DNA from: Aquidulcibacter paucihalophilus
GTDB lineage: Bacteria > Pseudomonadota > Alphaproteobacteria > Caulobacterales > Caulobacteraceae
DNA: 64,000 bases
NCBI GenBank assembly: GCA_030285985.1
Contig: CP127384.1
Span: 930,001 to 994,000 of the forward strand
Reading direction: 5' to 3'
Of the stretch, positions 7,658 through 16,700 are shown piece after piece. How positions within the stretch are numbered: position 1 is the first letter of the stretch; the number at the start of each line of letters is the position of its first letter. The notes under the pieces are model-generated. The model made no database searches. It was not told where the DNA came from and saw nothing but the letters and a program-made list of their open reading frames with translations. The translations under genes were made by a program, and so were the position numbers.

Positions 7658-8890
7658 ATGAAAGAGACCAAAACCGTCTCGGGCACGCCCGAGGCGCGCG
7701 CCGCCATGCATGAAATGATGGCGGCGTTCGAGGCGTTCAAAGGGGCCAATGACGCCCGGCTGGACGAGATCGAGCGGAAGAGCTCGGCGGATGCGCTGCT
7801 GGAGGAGAAGGTGGCGCGGATCGACCAGGCGGTCGGGGCGGCGCAGGCGCGGCTGGACCGGGTGGTGAGCGCGGGGCGGCGGCCTGAATTGGCCCCCTCC
7901 GGCACCCCGGCTCAAGGCCGGGATGACAAGGAGACGAAGGCCGCGTTCGACGGGTATCTGAAGACGGGCCAGTCGTTCGGGCTGGAGCTGAAGGCGGGGC
8001 TTTCGACGGCGTCGAATTCGGCCGGCTATGTCGTGCCGGAGCAGACCGAGCGGGCGATCGAACGGCGGCTGATGGCGGGATCGCCGATGCGCGAGATTGC
8101 GACGGTTCGCACGGTCGGCGCCGGGGTGTTCAGGAAGCCGGTGTCGACGGCGGGCGTGGCCTCGGGCTGGGTGGCCGAGACGGCGGCACGGCCGGAGACG
8201 GACCCGGCGACGCTGGCGTTGCTGGAGTTTCCGTCGGCTGACCTTTACGCCAGTCCGGCGGCGACCCAGTCGCTGCTGGACGACGCCCTGATCGATCTGG
8301 ACGAATGGCTGGCGGCCGAGGTCGAGGACGCCTTTGCGGCCCAGGAGACGACGGCTTTTGTGACCGGCGACGGGGTCAACAAGCCCAAGGGCTTCCTGAG
8401 CTATCCGATCGTGGCCGACGCGAGCGCGGTCTGGGGCGAGATCGGCCATGTCGCTTCGGGCGCGGCAGGGGCGTTTGCCTCGACCAGCCCGACCGACCGG
8501 CTGATCGACCTGGTCTATGCGCCCAAGGCGCAGTACCGGCCGAACGGGCGGTTCGTGATGAACCGCAAGACGGTCTCGGCCGTGCGGAAGTTCAAGGACG
8601 CCGACGGCAACTACATCTGGCAGCCGGCCCAGCGGGCGGGCGAGACCGCGAGCCTGCTGGGTTATCGGGTGACCGAGATCGAGACCATGCCGGACATCGC
8701 CGCCAACAGCGCGGCCATCGCCTTCGGCGACTTCCAGCGTGGCTATCTGATCGTGGATCGCGCAGGCGTGCGGGTGCTGAGGGACCCGTATTCGGCCAAG
8801 CCCTATGTGCTGTTCTACACGACCAAACGCGTCGGCGGCGGGGTGCAGAACTTTGACGCGATCAAGGTGATGAAGTTCGCGGCGAGCTGA
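7658..8890 (+). CDS. GTA major capsid protein (HK97 fold, g5)
   Basis: 410 residues. The N-terminal 100 or so are helical and act as the scaffolding (delta) region (MMAAFEAFKGANDARLDEIE, LEEKVARIDQAVGAAQARLD); the HK97-fold shell domain follows (SAGYVVPEQTERAIERRLMA, RKPVSTAGVASGWVAETAAR, FVTGDGVNKPKGFLSY, RVGGGVQNFDAIKVMKF). The ATG at 7658 has GGAG at 7649-7652; the longer upstream reading runs antisense through the membrane-protein gene and is rejected. The gene is separated from its usual neighbour g4 by unrelated genes, so it may need its own promoter. Confidence 0.93.
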   Translation: MKETKTVSGTPEARAAMHEMMAAFEAFKGANDARLDEIERKSSADALLEEKVARIDQAVGAAQARLDRVVSAGRRPELAPSGTPAQGRDDKETKAAFDGYLKTGQSFGLELKAGLSTASNSAGYVVPEQTERAIERRLMAGSPMREIATVRTVGAGVFRKPVSTAGVASGWVAETAARPETDPATLALLEFPSADLYASPAATQSLLDDALIDLDEWLAAEVEDAFAAQETTAFVTGDGVNKPKGFLSYPIVADASAVWGEIGHVASGAAGAFASTSPTDRLIDLVYAPKAQYRPNGRFVMNRKTVSAVRKFKDADGNYIWQPAQRAGETASLLGYRVTEIETMPDIAANSAAIAFGDFQRGYLIVDRAGVRVLRDPYSAKPYVLFYTTKRVGGGVQNFDAIKVMKFAAS

Positions 8891-8909
8891 CGCTCGCCGG
8901 GTGATTAGT

Positions 8910-8971
8910 GGTTGGTGACTGGTGGCTGGGAAGGGGCGGCGCGATGCGCGGCCAATCACCAATCACCCGCC
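8910..8971. repeat. Stem-loop repeat, copy B (upstream of GTA g6)
   Basis: Imperfect arms at 8910-8929 and 8952-8971 (15 Watson-Crick pairs plus two G-T wobbles of 20) enclose a 22-base loop. The left arm matches copy A (2745-2767) at 21 of 22 bases over its shared part, and the right side also shares CCAATCACC and CACCAGCCACCTC words (to about 8983). As in copy A, the element sits between two GTA genes and ahead of the ribosome site of the second. Confidence 0.75.
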
Positions 8972-9007
8972 ACCAGCCACCTCCTTTCCAGACAATCGAG
9001 GTTTCCC

Positions 9008-9274
9008 ATGACCGCACCCGTCTCTCTGGCGGAAGCGAAGCTGTTCCTGCGCGTCGAGCACGGCGCAGAGGATGGGCTGATCCAGACATTGATCGATGCG
9101 GCGCGGGCGCGGGTCGAGGGGGATGTCGGGCTGACACTGACCTCGACCTCGCCGGCGCCGTTGCGGCTGGCGATCCTGATGCTGGCCCTGCGCGCCTATG
9201 AGCGGGGCGACCCTGAGATGCCGGTCGCGCCGGTCGAGGCCTGGATCGCGCCGTATCGCGAGGTGCGGCTGTGA
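9008..9274 (+). CDS. GTA head-tail connector / adaptor (g6)
   Basis: 88-residue, mostly helical protein (SLAEAKLFLRVEHGAEDGLI, LIDAARARVEGDVG, LAILMLALRAYERG) of the HK97 gp6-like adaptor family, which forms the ring below the portal. The ATG at 9008 has GAGG at 8998-9001. The longer reading from 8912 would run through the stem-loop repeat and is rejected. Its last codons overlap the next gene's GTG start. Confidence 0.85.
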   Translation: MTAPVSLAEAKLFLRVEHGAEDGLIQTLIDAARARVEGDVGLTLTSTSPAPLRLAILMLALRAYERGDPEMPVAPVEAWIAPYREVRL

Positions 9275-9564
9275 AGGTGCTGGCGGAGCTGCTTCAGGGC
9301 GTCGAGAGCGAGACGCCGTATGGCGGCCGGGCGGTCAGCTGGGAGCCCCTGGGGTCGGCCTGGCTGAAGCTGGGGGCGCGGCGGCGGCGCGAGAAGAGTG
9401 AACCGGGTGGGGCCCGGGCGATCGAGACGGTGGCGGCGGAGACGCGATCGGACGCGCGGCTGACGACGGGACGGGTGCTGCGTTTCGGCGGCGGCGACTG
9501 GCGGATCTTCTCGGGCGAGACGGTCGGCGGGCGGGCGATCCTGAACCTGGAGCGGAATCGATGA
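9271..9564 (+). CDS. GTA head closure / stopper protein (g7)
   Basis: 97 residues, GTG start inside the stop of g6 (GTGA). Short beta-rich protein of the SPP1 gp16 / phage head-tail adaptor type (YGGRAVSWEPLGSAWLKLG, TTGRVLRFGGGDWRIFSGET) that closes the portal channel after packaging. The gene order, the size and the four-base overlap with g8 fit RcGTA g7. Confidence 0.82.
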   Translation: MKVLAELLQGVESETPYGGRAVSWEPLGSAWLKLGARRRREKSEPGGARAIETVAAETRSDARLTTGRVLRFGGGDWRIFSGETVGGRAILNLERNR

Positions 9565-9974
9565 GCGCGCATGAGCTGGCGCTGCAGAAGGCCCTGATCG
9601 CGCATCTGAAGGCGGATGGAGCGGTGGCGGCGCTGCTGGGCGAGCCGGCGCGGATCTGGGACGCAGCGCCGAAGGACGCGGCCTTTCCGCACCTGCTGAT
9701 CGGGCGCTGCGAGAGCCGGCCGGTCGGGGCGGACGGGGGCGGGGTCGAGCAGGCGATGACCCTGACGGTCGTGTCGCGGTTTCGCGGAACCGAGGAGGCC
9801 AAGGCGGTGCTGGCGGCGGTGCGGGTCGCGCTGACCGACGCGGTCCTGGAGGCCGACGGCGTGCGGACGGTGAACCTGAGGGTGACGTTCGCCGATGTGT
9901 TCCCGGGCGCCGACGGGGCGCGGACTTTTGCGGTGCTGCGGGTGCGCGCCGTCACGGAGGAGGTGGAGACATGA
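9561..9974 (+). CDS. GTA tail terminator (DUF3168, g8)
   Basis: 137 residues. DUF3168 features: MSAHELALQKALIAHLKAD at the N-terminus, then PARIWDAAPKDAAFPHLLIG and a C-terminal VNLRVTFADVFPG. This protein caps the tail tube and docks it to the head. It overlaps both neighbours by four bases, so it is read as part of one coupled g6-g11 unit. Confidence 0.86.
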   Translation: MSAHELALQKALIAHLKADGAVAALLGEPARIWDAAPKDAAFPHLLIGRCESRPVGADGGGVEQAMTLTVVSRFRGTEEAKAVLAAVRVALTDAVLEADGVRTVNLRVTFADVFPGADGARTFAVLRVRAVTEEVET

Positions 9975-10381
9975 GCGCACAACGGGGCAAGGACATCCTG
10001 CTGAAGATCGAGGGCGCGCCGGGCGTGTTCACGACGGTGGCGGGGCTGAGGGCGCGGACCATTTCGCTGAACGCGCGGACGGTGGATGCGACCGACGGCG
10101 ACAGCGTAGGCCGGTGGCGCGAACTGCTGGGCGGAGCCGGGGTGAAGTCGGCGGCGGTGGCCGGGCAGGGTATCTTCCGCGATGCGGCGTCGGACGTTCT
10201 GATCCGCGAGGCCTTCTTTGATCAGTCGGCGCGCGTGTGGCGGCTGATCGTGCCCGACTTCGGCGTGCTGGAGGGGCCGTTCCTGGTGGCCGCGCTGGAA
10301 TATGCCGGCGAGCACGAGGGCGAGGCGACGTTCGCGATCAGCCTGGCGAGCGCGGGTGAGATTTCCTTCGAGGCGCTGTGA
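9971..10381 (+). CDS. GTA major tail tube protein (g9)
   Basis: 136 residues, TP901-1-type major tail protein. It begins with GKDILLKIEGAPGVFTTVAG and contains NARTVDATDGDSVGRWRELL and DSVG/GVKSAAVAGQGIFRDA, typical of the family whose hexameric rings stack to form the tail. Starts in the stop of g8 and ends in a TGATG junction with g10. Confidence 0.88.
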   Translation: MSAQRGKDILLKIEGAPGVFTTVAGLRARTISLNARTVDATDGDSVGRWRELLGGAGVKSAAVAGQGIFRDAASDVLIREAFFDQSARVWRLIVPDFGVLEGPFLVAALEYAGEHEGEATFAISLASAGEISFEAL

Positions 10382-10677
10382 TGAACGCAAACGGTACGCG
10401 GGGCGAGGTGGTCGCCGGGCTGGCGGGGGGCGAGCGACGGCTTTGCCTGACGCTGGGGGCGCTGGCGGAGATCGAGACCGGGCTGGGGCTGGAGGGGCTG
10501 TCCGGGCTGGCGGAGCGGATGCAGGCGCTGTCGGCGCGGGATCTGATGACGGTGCTGGCCGCGCTGCTGCGGGGCGGGGGCGAACGGGCGCTGGCGGATG
10601 AGCTGGACCGGGCGGGCGTGGAGCCGCGGGAGGCGGCGGAGGCGGTGGCGAAGGCGTTCGCGGCGGCGGCCCCGTGA
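10381..10677 (+). CDS. GTA tail assembly chaperone (g10)
   Basis: 98 residues. GTA-specific GTA_gp10-type protein: GEVVAGLAGGERRLCLTLGA, ALAEIETGLGLEGLSGLAER, then an Ala/Glu-rich helix. By position it is the first of two chaperones that hold the tape measure before tail assembly. A GTG at 10378 is an alternative start; the ATG at 10381 overlaps the g9 stop (TGATG). Confidence 0.85.
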   Translation: MNANGTRGEVVAGLAGGERRLCLTLGALAEIETGLGLEGLSGLAERMQALSARDLMTVLAALLRGGGERALADELDRAGVEPREAAEAVAKAFAAAAP

Positions 10678-10847
10678 CGCAGTGGGGCGGGATGGTGCGG
10701 GCGGCGGCGCGGCTGGGCGTGGGGCCTGAGGCTTTCTGGCGGCTGTCGCTGCGGGAATGGCGGATGCTGACGGAACAGCCGGACAGCGCGGCGCCGCTGG
10801 GGCGGAGCGATTTCGAGCGGATGGCGGAGGCGTGGCCGGATGAGTGA
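10674..10847 (+). CDS. GTA second tail assembly chaperone (g10.1, DUF2376-like)
   Basis: Very short gene (57 residues) starting at a GTG inside the stop of g10 (GTGA) and overlapping the tape measure start. Sequence features: MVRAAARLGVGPEAFWRLSL, REWRMLTEQP and the acidic C-terminus MAEAWPDE. This matches the small protein between g10 and g11 in RcGTA. Its W-R-LS-EW pattern is that of DUF2376/phage tail chaperones. It is easily missed because of its size and GTG start. Confidence 0.85.
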   Translation: MTQWGGMVRAAARLGVGPEAFWRLSLREWRMLTEQPDSAAPLGRSDFERMAEAWPDE

Positions 10848-11373
10848 CAGTTCTGAACCCACCGGCCTCGACGGTGTGCCGCGCAAGGCGGCCGAGGCGG
10901 CGGCGGCGCTGGAGGCATTGCGCGAGCCGGCGGCGCGGGCGGCGGCGTCGATCGAGGATGCCTTTGGCCGGGCCGGGGACGGTCTGGTCCGCTCGCTGGC
11001 GCGGGCGGCGGCGGACGGGGAGATCAGCCTGGCCGAGCTGGCGCGGGCTGTGCTGGCGGCGGTGAATGCGGCGTCGGGCGCGGGCGGTGGAGGCGGGCTG
11101 GGGCAGGCGATCGCCCAGGCGGTCCAGACGGTGTTCGCGGGCTCCCGCGCCGACGGCGGCGCGGTGACGGGCGGCGGGGCCTATCTGGTTGGCGAGCGCG
11201 GGCCGGAGGTGTTTCGACCGACGGGCGCGGGCGTCATCGAACCGGCCGGCGGCGGCGCGGGCGTCACGGTCAATGTGCGGGTGGATGGCGGCGCGCCGGG
11301 ACTTCTGCGTTCAGAGGCCCAGATCGCCCAGATGCTGGCGCGCGCCGTGTCGTTGGGCGCGCGCCGGCTCTGA
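10840..11373 (+). CDS. GTA tail tape measure protein (g11)
   Basis: 177 residues, short for a tape measure but usual for GTAs, whose tails are short. An Ala-rich helical N-terminus is followed by a glycine stretch and the lambda-type tape-measure ending (GGGAYLVGERGPEVFRPTGA, VNVRVDGG, SEAQIAQMLARAVSLGARRL). Overlaps g10.1 by eight bases. Followed on the other strand by a DUF805 gene that separates it from g12. Confidence 0.85.
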   Translation: MSDSSEPTGLDGVPRKAAEAAAALEALREPAARAAASIEDAFGRAGDGLVRSLARAAADGEISLAELARAVLAAVNAASGAGGGGGLGQAIAQAVQTVFAGSRADGGAVTGGGAYLVGERGPEVFRPTGAGVIEPAGGGAGVTVNVRVDGGAPGLLRSEAQIAQMLARAVSLGARRL

Positions 11374-11387
11374 GTATGGCCTTCGGG

Positions 11388-11870
11388 TCAGCCCTTGGGG
11401 TTGGGACCGTAGCGATTGTCGCCGCGTTGACCTTCGAAAAGGCCGATCCAGAGCAGGAAACCGAGATTGACAAGCAGGAGCAGGCCGAACAGGCCGATCG
11501 CCGGGCCGACGAGCGCAAGAATGGCGGCGGGGTCTTCACGTTCGAGGGCCGCCGTGTTGGTCAGGGCGGAGACGCCGATCATGCCGACGGCGACGAAGAT
11601 GCCGACGATGCTGACAACCCATGGGATGGCGATCAGCCAGCCGCTCTGCCCCATGTCGTGAAGGCGTTTCACCGAGATGGCCAGGTTGGGCCAGATCAGG
11701 GCGATCGAGATCAGCTGGCCGACGAACGGAATAAAGTTGGCGACCCAGCCGGCACCGACACAGATCAGCCAGCCGATCCAGAAATGTGAGCGGCGCGTGC
11801 GGCCCTCGAATGAAAACAGCAGCTTCTGCCAGTCGAGACCCTGAACCGGGGCTGAAGTTTCGGTGCTCAT
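11388..11870 (-). CDS. DUF805 membrane protein
   Basis: 160 residues with four hydrophobic segments. DUF805 signature near the start (LLFSFEGRTRRSHFWIGWLI) and the conserved ISVKRLHDMGQSGWLI before the second membrane pair; ends with GDNRYGPNPKG. The ATG at 11870 has GGAGGG just upstream; the longer reading is spurious. Function of the family is unknown. It lies antisense between GTA g11 and g12, an insertion into an otherwise colinear cluster. Confidence 0.87.
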   Translation of the reverse strand: MSTETSAPVQGLDWQKLLFSFEGRTRRSHFWIGWLICVGAGWVANFIPFVGQLISIALIWPNLAISVKRLHDMGQSGWLIAIPWVVSIVGIFVAVGMIGVSALTNTAALEREDPAAILALVGPAIGLFGLLLLVNLGFLLWIGLFEGQRGDNRYGPNPKG

Positions 11871-11985
11871 GACGCCCTCCCGTGCGTTCCGGGCCCGACG
11901 CCCGGCGGGGAAGAATGGCGTAACGGCGCTCGCCCGACAAGCGAAAGCCGGTGGCGACGCAATATGGACCATGACGAGGAGTCTG

Positions 11986-12615
11986 ATGGCCTTTCATGAG
12001 GTGAGTCTGCCCGCGCGGCTGGCGTTCGGATCGACGGGCGGGGTGGAGCGGCGGACGGAGATCGTGACGCTGGGGTCCGGGTTTGAGCGGCGGTCGACGC
12101 CGTGGGCGCAGGGGCGACGGCGCTATCTGATCGGGGCCAATCTGCGATCGCTGGACGATATGGCGGCGTTGACGGGGTTCTTCGAGGCGCGGCGGGGGCG
12201 GCTGTACGGGTTCCGGTTCCGGGACTTCGCGGACTGCAAGTCGTGCGCGCCGGGGGCGGCGATCGGGCCGCTGGATCAGGTCCTGGGCGAGGGTGACGGG
12301 ATGCGGACGGCGTTCCCCCTGATCAAGCGGTACGGCGAGGGCGATGCCGCGCTGGAGCGGCGGATCGCCAAGCCGGTCGAGGGGACGGTGCGGGTTGCGG
12401 TCGACGGCGCGGAATTGGCGGCGGACGGGTTTACGGTCGATGCGGCGAGGGGCGTGGTGGCGCTGGACGCCGCGCCGGATGCCGGTGCCTCAGTGACCGC
12501 AGGGTTCGCCTTCGACACGCCGGTGCGGTTCGACGCGGACCGGATCGAGGTGACGCTGGAGAGTTTCGACGCCGGGCGGATGGCGGCCGTGCCGCTGATC
12601 GAGGTGCGGGTCTGA
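11986..12615 (+). CDS. GTA distal tail protein (DUF2460, g12)
   Basis: 209 residues. DUF2460 landmarks: FHEVSLPARLAFGSTGGVER, then WAQGRRRYLIGANLRSLDD, FFEARRGRLYGFRFRDFADC and the C-terminal GFAFDTPVRFDADRIEVTLE. Forms the ring joining the tail tube to the baseplate. The ATG at 11986 has GAGGAG at 11975-11980. Because the reverse-strand DUF805 gene precedes it, this gene begins a separate g12-g15 run. Confidence 0.88.
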   Translation: MAFHEVSLPARLAFGSTGGVERRTEIVTLGSGFERRSTPWAQGRRRYLIGANLRSLDDMAALTGFFEARRGRLYGFRFRDFADCKSCAPGAAIGPLDQVLGEGDGMRTAFPLIKRYGEGDAALERRIAKPVEGTVRVAVDGAELAADGFTVDAARGVVALDAAPDAGASVTAGFAFDTPVRFDADRIEVTLESFDAGRMAAVPLIEVRV

Positions 12616-12618
12616 GCC

Positions 12619-13272
12619 ATGCGAACCGTACCGGAGGAGATGGCCGCCCGCATGGAAAGCGGGGCGGCGAAGCTTTGCCACGCCTGGGTGCTGAAGCGGG
12701 TGGACGGGGTGGAACTGGGGTTCACCGATCATGACCGCGACCTGATCATCGAGGGCGTGCCGTGCCGGGCGGCGAGCGGCTGGACGGCGGGGGCGGCGGA
12801 CAGCGCCGTGGGATTGAGCGGCGGGTCGGCGGCGGTCGCGGGCGGGCTGGACGATGCGGCCATTACGGACGCCGACGTTGAGGCCGGGCGGTATGACGGC
12901 GCATCGGTCACGCTGTGGCGGGTGGACTGGGAGCGGCCGGATCTGAGGGTGCGGCTGTGGTCGGCGACGCTGGCGCGCATTCGCCGCGACGGCCCGGCGT
13001 TTACCGCCGAGCTGGAAGGGCCGCTGGCGAAGCTTGAGCGGGTGGTCGGTCGAACCTATGGCCGGGATTGCGATGCGGTGCTGGGCGACGGCCGCTGTGG
13101 CGTCGATCTGGAGGCCTTTCCGGGCGCGGCTTGCGACAAGCGGTGGGCGACCTGTGCCGGGACCTTCGCCAACGGCGTAAATTTCCAGGGCTTTCCGGAC
13201 ATTCCGGGTGACGACTTTCTGACCGCGGCGCCGGTCGAGGGCGGGCGTCATGACGGCGGGAGCCGGCGATGA
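12619..13272 (+). CDS. GTA baseplate hub protein (DUF2163, g13)
   Basis: 217 residues. N-terminal DUF2163 part (HAWVLKRVDGVELGFTDHDR) and a C-terminal BR0599-type part with four cysteines in a C-x8-C-x11-C-x6-C pattern (CDAVLGDGRC then ACDKRWATC). Related hub proteins such as lambda gpL bind a 4Fe-4S cluster through such cysteines, so a cluster is likely here (inference). Starts three bases after g12 and overlaps g14 by four. Confidence 0.87.
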   Translation: MRTVPEEMAARMESGAAKLCHAWVLKRVDGVELGFTDHDRDLIIEGVPCRAASGWTAGAADSAVGLSGGSAAVAGGLDDAAITDADVEAGRYDGASVTLWRVDWERPDLRVRLWSATLARIRRDGPAFTAELEGPLAKLERVVGRTYGRDCDAVLGDGRCGVDLEAFPGAACDKRWATCAGTFANGVNFQGFPDIPGDDFLTAAPVEGGRHDGGSRR

Positions 13273-13721
13273 GGGCGGCGGTGGTGGCCGCCGCGCGTGG
13301 CTGGCTGGGGACGCCGTATCGTCATCAGGCCAGCGTGCGGGGCGAGGGGGCGGACTGTCTGGGTCTGGTTCGCGGCGTCTGGCGCGAACTGGTGGGAGAC
13401 GAGCCGGAGGCACCGCCGGCCTACCAGCCTGACTGGGCCGAGGTCGGGGGTGAGGAGACCCTGCTGGCGGCGGCGCGGCGGTGGCTGACGGAGGTTCCGG
13501 TCGAGGCGGCAGCCCTGGGCGATGTGGTGCTGTTCCGCATGGCGCTAGGGTGCCCGGCCAAACACTGCGCGATCCTGAGTGACATGAGCGGGACCGAGCC
13601 GCGGATGATCCATGCCTACTGGGGGCGGGCCGTGGTGGAGAGCTGGATGGGATCGTGGTGGCGCGCGCGACTGGTCGCCGCCTTCCGCTGGCCCGCCGTT
13701 GAACCTGACCGGGGAGGCTGA
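13269..13721 (+). CDS. GTA NlpC/P60 peptidoglycan peptidase (g14)
   Basis: 150 residues. Cysteine peptidase of the tail tip that cuts recipient cell-wall peptides. The catalytic Cys is in GEGADCLGLVRGVW (about residue 30) and the His in CPAKHCAILSDM; AARGWLGTPYRHQ precedes them as usual for the fold. The start overlaps the g13 stop (ATGA) and g15 begins two bases after its stop. Confidence 0.88.
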   Translation: MRAAVVAAARGWLGTPYRHQASVRGEGADCLGLVRGVWRELVGDEPEAPPAYQPDWAEVGGEETLLAAARRWLTEVPVEAAALGDVVLFRMALGCPAKHCAILSDMSGTEPRMIHAYWGRAVVESWMGSWWRARLVAAFRWPAVEPDRGG

Positions 13722-13723
13722 GC

Positions 13724-16700
13724 ATGGCGCAGATGATCCTGGGCGGCGTCGGTCAGGCGATCGGCGGGCCGATCGGCGCGGTGATTGGATCGACCCTGGG
13801 GCGGATGATCGACCAGCGGGTCGTCGCCAGCCTCGAGCCGGCGCGACAGAGGGGGCCGCGTCTGGAGACGCTGAAGGTCCAGGGGACTGCCGAGGGCGCG
13901 CCAATGGCCTGTGTGTTGGGGCGGGCGCGGGTGACGGGACAGGTGATCTGGGCGGCGCGCTTTCTGGAGGGACGGCGCACCTCGTCCGGCGGCAAGGGCG
14001 GGCCGCGGACGGTGGAATACGACTATTCCCTGAGCTTCGCGGTCGCCCTGTGCGAGGGCGAGATCGACGGGGTGGGACGGGTGTGGGCCGACGGCCGGCC
14101 GATGGACCTGTCGGGCGTGACGATGCGGGTGCATCGCGGCGGAGTGGCGCAGACGCCCGATCCGCTGATCGAGGCGGTGGAAGGCGCGGCGCCGGCGTAT
14201 CGCGGCACGGCCTATGTCGTGTTCGAGGACCTGCCGCTGGGGCCGTTCGGCAATCGGCCGCCGCAGCTGGGCTTCGAGGTTTTCCGGCGAGCACGGGGAA
14301 ATACGCCGAGGCTGGAGGACCGGCTGGAGGGGGTGTGTCTGATCCCCGGAGCCGGGGAGTTCGTGCTGGCGACCGAGGCGGTCATGCGGCGCGATGGGCT
14401 GACCCGGACGACGGCGGAGAACCTGCACGCGAGCGACGGCCGGGCCGACCTGATGGTGTCGCTGGATCAGCTTCAGGCCCAGTGCCCGAACCTGAAGCGC
14501 GTCAGTCTGGTGGTCGGCTGGTTCGGCGATGACCTGAGGGCGGGCCATTGCACCATCCGGCCCGGCGTGGAGCGGGCGGACAAGGCGACGGAGCCGCTGA
14601 CGTGGTCGGTTGCGGGGCTGGGACGCGGTGAGGCGCATCTGATCACGCAGAGCTCTGGCGGCCCGGCCTATGGCGGGACGCCGTCGGATGAGAGCGTGCG
14701 GCAGGCGGTGGCGGCGCTGAAGGCCCGGGGGCTGGAGGTCACCCTGTATCCGTTCCTGCTGATGGATGTGCCGGCGGGGAACGGCTTGCCGGATCCGTAT
14801 GGTGGAGCCGAACAGGCGGCCTATCCCTGGCGCGGGCGGGTGAGGGGCGAGGACGGGGCCGGGGCGGCGGCGGCGATCGCGGCGATGTTCGGGACGGCGG
14901 ACGGCTGGGGCCTCCGGCGGCAGGCGTTGCACTATGCGGCGCTGGCGGCGGAGGCCGGGGCAGACGGGCTGCTGATCGGCTCGGAGATGCGGGGGCTGAC
15001 GACGACTCGGGACGCGGGCGGCGGGTTTCCGGCGGTCGCAGAGCTGCGGACGCTGGCGGCCGAGTGCCGGGCGGTGGTCGGGCCGGATGTGGCGATCAGC
15101 TATGCCGCCGACTGGTCGGAGTATGCCGGGGTGCGGGACGGGGGAGAGGTCCTGTTCCACCTCGATCCGTTGTGGGCGGATCCGGCGATCGATTACGTCG
15201 GGATCGACTGGTACCCGCCGCTGGGCGACTGGCGGGCGGGGGATGGCGGCATCGACGGCGCGGTCTTCGCGGGACCGGACGACCCGGCGGGGCTGGCGGC
15301 GCAGGTCGCGGGCGGCGAAGGGTTCGACTGGTTCTATGCCTCGGGCGCCGACCGGGCGGCGCAGGTGCGCACCCCGATCGTCGATACGGCGCACGGCGAG
15401 GACCGGGTGTTCCGGGTCAAGGATCTGAAGGGCTGGTGGTCGAACACGCACCATGACCGGCCCGGGGGCACCCGGAGCGCGACACCGACCGACTGGGTCG
15501 CCGGGATGAAGCCGGTCCGGCTGACGGAGTTCGGGTGTGCCGCGGTGGACCGCGGCGGCAATGCGCCGAACCTGTTCCAGGACCCCAAGAGCGCGGAGAA
15601 TGCCCTGCCGCCGTTCTCGACCGGCGCGCGCGACGACCGCATGCAGCGACGGGCGCTGGAGGCGGTGCTGGGGCATTTTGCACAGGCTGACAATAACCCG
15701 GTCTCGCCGGTCTATGGCGGGCCGATGATGGCGGCGGCGGACGCCTGGTGCTGGGATGCGCGGCCCTGGCCGGCGTTCCCCGCCCGTGGGGATGTGTGGG
15801 CCGATGCAGGTGCATGGCGGACCGGGCACTGGCTGAACGGTCGACTGGCGGGGGAGACGCGCGACCTGATCGCGGCGGTGCTGAGGCGGGGCGGGCTGGC
15901 GGACGGTGCGTTCGAGGTCGGCGGCTTCAGGGGCGAGGTGCAGGGCTATGTCATCGACCGGCCGATGCGCACGCGGGACGCGCTGGAGCCCTTGCTGGCC
16001 GGGCTCGGTCTGATCGCGGCGGAGCGGGGCGGCCGGGTGGCGGTGGTCGGGGACGAGCCGCCGGTCGCGGAGTTGACGCTGACGGGTATGGCGCTGCCGG
16101 ACGAGGGCGCGGGTCTGAAGGCGGAGCGGGTGCTTGAGCTGCGGCCGGGAGTGGCGCGGGTGCGCTATATCGACGGAGAGGCCGGGTATCAGACCGGTTC
16201 GGTGGTCGTGCGGTCGAGTGGCGAGGGCGGCGGGGTCGATCTGGACCTGCCGGCGGTCTGTTCCGGCGCGCTGGCGCGGGCGGCGGCGGAGCGGGCGCTG
16301 GAAGCCGGCGGCGCCGACCGGTTGACGATCCTGCCGGGCCCGGTCGAGGCGCTGGCGCTGGAGCCGGGCGATACGGTGACGGTCGAGGGCCGGAGCGGCG
16401 GCTGGCGGGTCATGCGGCTGGACATGGACGAGACGCCGTCGGCGGTGCTGGAGCCGGTCACGGCGGTCGTGGCTGGAGAGGACGACGGTCGGCCGTCAGC
16501 GGGCGAGGCACCGATGCCCCCGGGCGCACCCTTCTTCCGGATGATCGAACTGCCGCCGCTGATCGGCAGCGAGGCGGATGGGCGGCCGATCGTGGTGGTG
16601 GCGGCGGACCCCTGGCGGCCAATGCGGGTCTTCGCCGGTCCGGACGCGGGATCACTGACGGTGCGGGGTGAGGTGGCGCAGCCGGGGACGGTGGGGGTGC

